From NCBI RefSeq assembly GCF_000003815.2, contig NC_049984.1, positions 872,856-903,585 on the forward strand: a DNA stretch of 30,730 nucleotides, in the 5' to 3' direction. Source of the DNA: Branchiostoma floridae (lineage: Eukaryota; Chordata; Leptocardii; Amphioxiformes; Branchiostomatidae). A model generated the notes under the pieces. It searched no databases, was not told where the DNA came from, and worked only from the letters and a program-made list of their open reading frames with translations. Positions 11,201-18,714 of the stretch are shown here, one piece after another. Both the position numbers and the translations under genes were made by a program. The number at the start of each line of letters is the position of its first letter. Positions within the stretch are counted from its first letter, which is position 1.

Positions 11201-11450
11201 CAGTATAATGTATGTGTGCCTGCTCCTTGCTCTGCTCTGAGAGTACTTATGAGGGGGGAGGGGGGTCTTACTCCGGGTTAGACACAAGTTAGTTTCATCG
11301 CTCCATCGTAACAAATCCTAACCCCTCAAATTTTGTACTCCCACATCACAGTACCCTTCCAGGGCTCAGTTACAACCTAGCTCTCCTTATTCGGTTACAA
11401 TTTTATACTTTTCTTACCTCTTTTGAGATGACAGCTACACACACCGCCAT
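5282..11450 (-). CDS. TRAPPC2L: TRAPP complex subunit 2-like protein (4 exons; last exon not found)
   Basis: Minus-strand exons: 11450-11418 ([11 protein letters not shown]), 6710-6538 ([19 protein letters not shown] to LLYPTEDYK), 5551-5464 (completes V, then [19 protein letters not shown] to NEIRT) and 5361-5282 ([18 protein letters not shown] to GDRITS). Boundaries are GT-AG and phases join exactly, giving 124 codons plus two bases. The order and sequence match human TRAPPC2L (about 140 residues) nearly residue for residue; only about 15 C-terminal residues are missing. The protein is a sedlin/longin-fold subunit of the TRAPP tethering complex acting at ER-Golgi and Golgi membranes. Intron 1 is about 4.7 kb and carries the LINE and palindromic arrays. 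Intron 2 carries a minisatellite copied from the exon 2 donor. The last exon should lie left of 5280, beyond the mariner element. The start codon lies in a CAAGATGGCGGT context. Confidence 0.93.
5719..6531 (-). repeat. Minisatellite copied from the TRAPPC2L exon 2 / intron 2 junction
   Basis: About 15 copies of a unit that on the minus strand reads GTACCCCACAGAGGACTACA then AGGTGTATCC, i.e. the last roughly 27 coding bases of exon 2 and the donor, plus spacer types ending in TTTAGCTGTAC. The true exon end at 6538 is the terminal unit. Every copy carries the AAGGT|GTATCC sequence, so intron 2 holds a ladder of decoy 5' splice sites. Some units are TATAAG or TAGG variants. Confidence 0.92.
6826..7402. 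repeat. Left palindromic CAGCACTGG/CCAGTGCTG array
   Basis: At least 11 visible units, each a short hairpin with arms CAGCACTGG and CCAGTGCTG around a 2-6 bp centre, separated by 10-20 bp of varied sequence. The array is broken by 100 N at 6886-6985. The arms are conserved while linkers vary, so the hairpin rather than the whole unit looks maintained. Confidence 0.9.
6886..6985. other. Assembly gap (100 N)
   Basis: Exactly 100 N inside the palindromic array; true size unknown. Open frames that run across it are artefacts. Confidence 0.98.
7403..8043. other. Interior of the foldback-like structure, nothing recognised
   Basis: AT-rich DNA with short TG-rich tracts near 7805-7850 and no convincing coding frame. 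It separates the left hairpin array from the 3' tail of the LINE. Confidence 0.5.
8044..10630 (-). mobile_element. 5'-truncated CR1/L2-group non-LTR retrotransposon
   Basis: The element runs on the minus strand and contains the end of an APE endonuclease domain, a full reverse transcriptase and a C-terminal extension. A 3' UTR of about 170 bp ends in a hexamer tail (AACTTG)n at 8071-8044. The 5' end is lost within the endonuclease, typical of incomplete target-primed reverse transcription. Short-repeat tails instead of poly(A) are known in the CR1/L2 group. It lies in intron 1 of TRAPPC2L in the same sense as the gene. Confidence 0.85.
8237..10624 (-). CDS. LINE ORF2 fragment: endonuclease C-terminus plus reverse transcriptase
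   Basis: An uninterrupted frame of about 795 codons ends SAFKNGL at TAG 8237-8239; the frame stays open upstream to 10723, but the LINE-like sequence seems to start near 10624 without an ATG. Residues 1-55 resemble the APE endonuclease end ([23 protein letters not shown]). The RT region follows at about 285-560: the finger motif ([13 protein letters not shown]), [13 protein letters not shown] with the first catalytic Asp, [14 protein letters not shown], the MYADDTVLY catalytic pair and a thumb region with [11 protein letters not shown]. An RT product would prime cDNA on nicked chromosomal DNA. ORF1 and most of the endonuclease are absent, so it cannot move by itself. The lack of stops suggests recent insertion. 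Confidence 0.9.
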   Translation of the reverse strand: MEFLMSLYQLVPLITQPTRITEASATCIDNIFVSNSDRHRSSLSVAWGASDHNLILTCAKAGVEVGGARSREYRNYKNYSQQSFIDSLKAVHWETVLDCINVSKAWAAFKDIFLSVAEAHAPITRKQVKEKGRPAPWLTDRVKNLMGQRDAARRKAIKTKDTKDWELYRSLRNQTTSMIKKAKKTHFESAITDAAEDPSLMWKIINTFTGKTKGKCQVRKIRRSDESCISEPAEMAEEFNNYFSSCAADLARDIPVSEEDPLRHVPESTSTFRLRPVEETEVLNELLRLKPKKATGVDKIPSRLLKDSAPIIVKPLAHIFNLSITSGEVPDDWKLAKLSPIYKSGNKDSVSNYRPVSVLNVASKVMEKMVHNQVSHFVNSTGQLTAHQSGFRKHHSTGTAVQKVVEDIQSAQNNKKVTVALFLDLRKAFDTVNHQILLGKLQKMGFDNGAINWFRSYLTDRFQHVDIQNQQSTQKRVTCGVPQGSVLGPLLFSLYVNDLPQVVRKCKIHMYADDTVLYCSASLSKECEETVSEDMKLVANWFIVNRLSLHPDKTKAMLFGSPQKLRHAGNTVTVTDGFNSFEQVKVYTYLGVTMDSSLNWSAHTERMVKKLLAGLSALSRAKPYVTKEILLVMCRTLLYTHLDYCDTAWLLSLFHCNKVRSQQLTKLLNRAARIITGRSLKDRVPTETLLTEAGMVPLVERVKLNTLVTVHKAVRHKAPAYMTQMFKWLSPPVLRVRTRTATKQLYNFDPHMLDTPKAHVETFKGSLQYLGPVLWNSLAADQRKHTSTSAFKNGL
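10761..10964. repeat. Right palindromic CAGCACTGG/CCAGTGCTG array
   Basis: Six or so hairpin units of the same family as 6826-7402 (CAGCACTGG...CCAGTGCTG), followed by the inverted copy of the 16-bp terminus at 10972-10987. Confidence 0.9.
10988..11417. other. 5' part of TRAPPC2L intron 1, nothing else recognised
   Basis: Non-coding DNA between the foldback-like structure and the TRAPPC2L first exon donor (GAG|GTAAGA at 11417). It contains a G-run (GAGGGGGGAGGGGGG near 11251) and no protein-like frame. Confidence 0.6.
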
Positions 11451-12228
11451 CTTGGATAACCTTTGACCGGTCATGACCTTTTGTCGGACGATCTATTTGG
11501 TAACAAAGTCGTCTGTTTTACCTCATTCGGGCCGGAGGACTTTGTACAGGTCTGAAAACGCTTCTTATTTAATATCCTTTCCGTCTGCAGCTTGCGGGAG
11601 CTGCTTGTCCTGTGCTCTGTCCTAACGTGTGACGTTACACTTACAGTCCGAGAGGCGGGCTCGTGTGGTGGTCTACCTGGCCTGAGCTGTGCAGCTTCGA
11701 AGCTCCGGTCACTCACACAAGCAAGTAACGTCATGTAACTCACACGATCACGTTTATATATAACAGTTATAACGTTAGCGGTATAACTGTTGTTGTTGTC
11801 GTTAACGTTAACAAAAGGTATAAGAAGAGCCGACATGATTGCTTAAGCTACCAGCTGCCCTCCGACATACTAACCCCGCTTCCTGCTGTGCGACCCCCTG
11901 GATGTTACCACCCTCCTCCCACATATTAACCCAGATTATAGCATGACCCCACCCCAGACTTTTAGACCCCCCCTCCGACATGCTAACCCAGATTGCTGTA
12001 GACTCAGTAGAGACACCCCCCCTTAAGTTAAATATTTGAGTTTGACCCCCCTCCAACATGCAATCCCAGATGGCTACAGTTTGATCCCCCCAGAATTCTA
12101 TACCCCCTTCCAACATAGAAGCCCAGATTTCTACAGTAAGATGTTGTTGTTGTTGTCATTGCTTTACGTCTATTTCTTCGCTAGACGTCAGCCCAGCACG
12201 TCAGCCCAGATTCTTGTCCCCCCACAGA
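11441..12228. promoter_or_regulatory. Shared divergent promoter region of TRAPPC2L and KYNU
   Basis: The TRAPPC2L ATG (11450, minus) and KYNU ATG (12229, plus) face away across about 780 bp. On the minus strand the TRAPPC2L start is embedded in CCAAGATGGCGGTG, close to the YY1/TISU initiator consensus known from short-5'-UTR genes. A GC-box-like GAGGCGGGC (11651) and a perfect palindrome AGCTTCGAAGCT (11693-11704) lie between. No TATA box was seen for KYNU. Part of the right side may be a 5' UTR intron, because CCCCCCACAG immediately precedes the KYNU ATG. Confidence 0.5.
11850..12140 (+). repeat. Degenerate C-rich minisatellite upstream of KYNU
   Basis: Five to six diverged copies of a 35-70-bp motif of the type CCCCTCCGACATGCTAACCC then AGATTGCTGTAG. 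Fragments such as ATCCCCCCAGAATTCT resemble the KYNU start region (TCCCCCCACAGAATGGCT), so this may be an older array copied from the first coding exon's 5' edge. Confidence 0.6.
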
Positions 12229-15200
12229 ATGGCTGAGTCAGCGGATGTGCAGCAGTCGCGTCACCCCACAGATGTACTGCTGGAAAAAGCCGCAGCGCTG
12301 GGCTGCCGACCCGAGGACCAGGCCTTCGCTGTTGCCATGGATACCGAGGACCCCCTGCGGGGACTGCGGGAAGACTTCCATATCCCCAAGATGAAAGACC
12401 TTCCGCCAAGTAAGGGCCGACTGTCTTATCTGTCTCATCTGTGAAAGACCTTCCGCCGAGTAAGGACCCACTTTCTTATCTGTGTAAGACCTTCCGTCAA
12501 GTAAGGGCCCACTTTCTTATCTGTGTAAGACCTTCCGTCAAGGGCCCACTTTCTTATCTGTGTAAGACCTTCCGCCAAGTAAGGGCCGACTTTCTTATCT
12601 GTCTTATCTGTGTAAGACATTCAGCCGACATTTTTTGTCAAGGTTTGAGAAGTCTGAAGCATCTGTAGAAAATTCGCAAGGATGATTTTCGTGTTCTGTT
12701 TTCCAGCCGACCCCACACTAGTGTGTGCAGACGATGACTGTGTCTATATGTGCGGGAATTCTCTCGGTCTCCAACCTAAAGGAGTAAGGAAATACTTGGA
12801 ACAAGACCTGGACTACTGGGCAAGATAGTGAGGTTCCTTTTTATGTATCCAGTTGGAATATTTAGTTCTTTGTGTTATAAGTAGAGTACAATAGATGAAA
12901 AGTGAAGAAAAACTTACAATAAAAGCATTCTACAGTGATTTGTGAAAGTCTGTGTGCTACCCTAACAGGTGCTGTTTGTTGTTGTTTACTGCAGTGGTGT
13001 TTTTGGTCACTTTGAGGGGCCCAGACCCTGGGCGCTGTGTGATGAGTACGTCACTGAACAGAGTGCCAGGATCGTGGGTGAGTCTAACAGAGGCAAAACT
13101 GTGCAGTTCACGTCTGCTTGTATATGCATGGATTGGATTACAGTGTAGCAACTGTAACATGTGAAATGTGACGCTTTTTTGTTTTAATTTTATTTTTTGA
13201 TTGTTGTGTTATTTGACTTGTACATGGGCTGTCTTTCATATTTACATGGATAGATTGGGCTCCAGGTAGACATACTGTCTGTATGTGTTGGTTTTAATGG
13301 GGCAAATCTGCTGTGTTTTTCTCGCCAGGAGCCAGGCCGGAGGAAGTGGCCTGTATGAACGGGCTGACGGTCAACCTGCACCTCCTACTGGTCAGTCCTC
13401 TGGGTCATAGGTGACACTGGGTCATAGGTAACACTGGGTCATAGGTAACACTGGGTCATAGGTAACACTGGGTCATAGGTAACACTGGTTCATAGGTAAC
13501 ACTGGGCTATAGGTAACACTGGGTCATAGGTAACACTGGGTCATAGGTGACACTGGGTCATAGGTTACACTGGGTCATAGGTAACACTGGGTCATAGGTA
13601 ACACTGGCTCATAGGTAACACTGGGTCAGAGGTAATACTGGACCAGAGGTAACACTGGGTCAGAGGTAACACTGGGTCAGAGGTAATGCTGGGTCAGAGG
13701 TAACACTGGGTCATAGGTAACACCAGGTCATACTCATAGTCAGAGTGACCCTGGGTGACAGATAACACTATATAGTACATGTATCACATTTGTAGCAGAG
13801 AACAATGCTGCATCATAACTGTCATCAGCAGTATTTCTTAGTAATATATCAATATTATTTGTCCTCTTGAGGGCCCATGGTGATGAAATTATTAAATATT
13901 TTGACCCCACATGTACACCCAGGTGTCCTTCTACCGACCCACGTCAACAAGGCACAAGATCCTCATCGAGGGAAAGGCCTTCCCATCAGACCATGTGAGT
14001 CAGACTTGTATTAACTTGCAGGGCTCGAAATACTTTTTTCTGCATACTTGCACTGGTGCAGGTAACATTGAAAATTACATGCACCAGACAAAGTTTACCT
14101 GCACCACTCTGAATTTAAGAAGTATGGATCATACTAAGATTGTTCAGGAACCATTGATATGGTTTCTTTTGTACTTTATAGGTGGTAAAAGTCAATGCAG
14201 CTCGTAACAATCCATATACACCTACATCTTAAGACATTTATGTATAAAACCCAGTACATGGACCAGTGCAGGTTAGTTGCAGGTAGACATCATAAATACC
14301 TGCACAGCTCCAATTTTACCTGCACTAACCTGCATATGCAGGTGGTATTTCGAGCCCTGACTTGTGATAACTCTGCATGAAACCAAATCTTGTCTTTCAC
14401 GTACCACCCACAGCAGGTATTTGACAGAAAGTCGTCAACTGGAATCAGTTGTATCATAACCCACAGAACTTCTGATGCCCATTGTAATATAGGTCGTCTT
14501 TTCAAGAACAGGTTAACTTAATAAATACCTCTTTGACTGACAGCAGCATATCACTTGGATCAATGCCTGTTTTTTGTTGGTTTGTTTTTTTGCTCCAGTA
14601 TGCGATGGAGTCCCAAATCCGTTTCCATGGCTACGACCCGGCTACAAGTCTCCTGCTGGCAGAGCCCAGACCGGGGGAGCAGACCCTGCGGACGGAGGAC
14701 CTGGTGTCGCTGATCAAGCGGGAGGGAGACGCCATCGCTGCGATCGTGTTCAGCGGGGTGCAGTACTACACAGGACAGCTGTTTGACATGGAGACCATCA
14801 CACGCGCCGGCCACAGCAAGGTCTGTACCTGTTTCTGTAGCTGTATCTGTAGCTGCATCTGTACCTGTTTCTGTATCTGTATCTCTACATGTTTCTGTAG
14901 CTGTATGTGTACCTGTATCTGTATCTGTACCTGTTTCTGTAGCTGTATGTGTACCTGTATCTGTATCTGTACCTGTTTCTGTAGCTGTATGTGTACCTGT
15001 ATCTGTATCTGTACCTGTTTCTGTAGCTGTATGTGTACCTGTATCTGTATCTGTATCTGTACCTGTTTCTGTATCTGTACCTGTTTCTGTAGCTGCATCT
15101 GTACCTCTATCTGTAGCTATTCTGTTTCTGTAGCTGTATCTGTACCTGTTTCTGTAGCTGTATCTGTACCTGTTTCTGTAGCTGTATCTGTTTCTGTAAA

Positions 15201-18200
15201 GCCACCCACCCTTCATGCAGCATAACATGCCAGCCAGCTTCTGACCGGCATTTTGGTGACTGTCACCTTCCCCAGGATAGTCCTGATTGGTTCTGTTATG
15301 CACAACAAGTCATGACAGTGCTAAACTGTGGTTATGTGAAGACTACTTTGTATTTTACTGATAGGGATGTGTTTGTCCTAAGGGTTTGACTTGTGTTTGT
15401 GTCTTAGGACTGTGTGGTAGGGTTTGACTTGTGTTTGTGTCTTAGGACTGTGTGGTAGGGTTTGACTTGTGTTTGTGTCTTAGGACTGTGTGGTAGGGTT
15501 TGACTTGTGTTTGTGTTTCAGGGCTGTGTGGTAGGGTTTGACTTGTGTTTGTGTTTTAGGGCTGTGTGGTAGGGTTTGACTTGTGTTTGTGTTTTAGGGC
15601 TGTGTGGTAGGGTTTGACTTTGTGTTTTAGGGCTGTATGGTAGGGTTTGACTTGTGTTTTAGGGCTGTGTGGTAGGGTTTGACTTGTGTTTTAGGGCTGT
15701 GTGGTAGGGTTTGACTTGTGTTTGTGTTTTAGGGCTGTATGGTAGGGTTTGACTTGTGTTTTAGGGCTGTGTGGAAGGGTTTGACTTGTGTTTGTGTTTT
15801 AGGGCTGTATGGTAGGGTTTGACTTGTGTTTTAGGGCTGTGTGGTAGGGTTTGACTTGTGTTTAGGGCTGTGTGGTAGGGTTTGACTTGTGTTTAGGGCT
15901 GTGTGGTAGGGTTTGACTTGTGTTTTAGGGCTGTGCGGTAGGGTTTGACTTGTGTTTGTGTTTTAGGGCTGTGTGGTAGGGTTTGACTTGTGTTTGCGTT
16001 TTAGGGCTGTGTGGTAGGGTTTGACTTGTGTTTGTGTTTTAGGGCTGTGTGGTAGGGTTTGACTTGTGTTTGTGTTTTAGGGCTGTGCGGTAGGGTTTGA
16101 CTTGTGTTTGTGTTTTAGGGCTGTGTGGTAGGGTTTGACCTGGCCCATGCAGTGGGAAACGCAGAGTTACATCTACACGACTGGGGAGTCGACTTTGCCT
16201 GCTGGTGCACATACAAGGTAAGGACCAACTCCAAATGCTGTTTTTGAAGATGATTTTCAGCTTACCAACTCTACCAGTTCTAGTCCTGAGTGTGAGTATG
16301 AGTCTAAAGACATAAGTCTTGTTCCCAGTACATGAACTCGGGAGCCGGAGGCTTGGCCGGTGCTTTTGTGCACGAGAAACACGCGGCTGCGGACATGCCG
16401 AAGCTCCTGGGCTGGTGGGGACACAAGATGAGCACACGCTTCCGGATGGACAACAGTGAGTAGGTTTCTTTCATCCTGATATCAGGAAGAAAATAACAGG
16501 AAAGGAATTTTGTGGAATCTGTTGGAAACGATTGTTGGAAGTAATGTAAGTCCCTGTTCCTGCTGTGTTACACTAAGGTATATTCAACACTTTTCAAACT
16601 GTTTCCAGATTCCGCCACAGTTTGACATGACATTTAAAGTTTCGTAAGTCAGCTGACCCATTGCCTGATGTTGATTGGTGCTAAGTCAGCTGACCCGTTG
16701 CCTGAAGTTGATTGGTGCTAAGTCAGCTGACCCATTGCCTGATGTTGATTGGTGCTAAGTCAGCTGACCCATTGCCTGAAGTTGATTGGTGCTAAGTCAG
16801 CTGACCCATTGCCTGAAGTTGATTGGCGCTAAGTCAGCTGACCCATTGCCTGATGTTGCAGAGCTGGACCTGTCGCCGGGGGTGAACGGTCTCCGGGTCA
16901 GCAACCCCCCGCCCCTGCTGGTCAGCCCGCTCCTGGCAAGCCTCGACGTGAGTATTGTAGGCTACATACATGTACATAAGCTACACACATGTACATAAGC
17001 TACACACATGTACATAAGCTACACACATGTACATAAGCTACATACATGTACATAAGCTACATACATGTACATAAGCTACATACATGTACATAAGCTACAT
17101 ATATGTACATAAGCTACACACATGTACATAAGCTACATACATGTACATAAGCTACACACATGTACATAAGCTACATATATGTACATAAGCTACACACATG
17201 TACATAAGCTACATACATGTACATAAGCTACACACATGTACATAAGCTACATACATGTACATAAGCTACACACATGTACATAAGCTACATACATGTACAT
17301 AAGCTACACACATGTACATAAGCTACATACATGTACATAAGCTACACACATGTACATAAGCTACATACATGTACATAAGCTACATACATGTACATAAGCT
17401 ACACACATGTACATAAGCTACACACATGTACATAAGCTACACACATGTACATAAGCTACATACATGTACATAAGCTACATACATGTACATAAGCTACATA
17501 CATGTACATAAGCTACATACATGTACATAAGCTACATACATGTACATAAGCTACATACATGTACATAAGCTACATACATGTACATAAGCTACACACATGT
17601 ACATAAGCTACATACATGTACATAAGCTACACACATGTACATAAGCTACATACATGTACATAAGCTACATACATGTACATAAGCTACATACATGTACATA
17701 AGCTACATACATGTACATAAGCTACATACATGTACATAAGCTACATACATGTACATAAGCTACACACATGTACATAAGCTTATATACAGGTACATTAAGC
17801 TACATACATGTACATAAGCTACACACATTGTACATAAGCTACGCACATGTACATAAGTTACATACATGTACATAAGCTACACACATGTACATAAGCTACA
17901 TACATGTACATAAGCTACATACATGTACATAAGCTACATACATGTACATAAGCTACATACATGTACATGTACATGTAAAATTTTTCAACCTCCTTGGTAA
18001 GGCCTAGGACAAAAAATGTTTTATTTCCTGTTTCCCGACTGACCCTAGAAAAACCTGCCGACCCTAGACATTTTCTTCAGTCGGCGGCTGGTAGAGGATA
18101 TACATGTAACTTTTTCGATTTGAAAATTTGAGTGGTGCATCATTGTAGAATCGGTTTTCGAGCATGTTCTGCTAATTCCTGATGAAGTAGACAAAGTCAA

Positions 18201-18657
18201 AACAATATTATCTGCTTCTTTTAACTTCATAAATTACTGCTAACAGGTCAGAAAATAAGCTACTCTCGTATAGGAGCAAACGTTTCGGTGAAAATGATTT
18301 TTATCTCATTTGACCTCTCACTTGATGCAGGTGTTCCAGAAGACGACGATGGCTGATCTGAGAAGGAAGTCTGTCCTTTTGACGGGTTACCTCGAGTTTC
18401 TGATCAAGAAGTTTTACCCGAAACCTGCTGGCAGTGAAATGAAACCTGCGGCCAGCGAACCAAAAGCGGCCAGCGAAGCAGCCATCCGGCCCTGGGTGGA
18501 GATCATCACGCCCTCTGACCCCGCCCAGCGCGGCTGCCAGCTGTCACTCATGTTCTCTGTGCCAATCGGAGCCGTCTTTACCGAGCTGGAGAGGAGAGGG
18601 GTCGCGGTGCGTAACTTACTTTTTTTATCCATCAGTAGACCTCACTATGAGCTGTTA

Positions 18658-18714
<57 letters not shown>

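Noticed and set aside
14533-15303. Open frames rich in Cys/Ser or Thr-Asp across KYNU intron 6
   Set aside because: They are hexamer-repeat translations fused to exon 6 or read antisense; no start context or family similarity.
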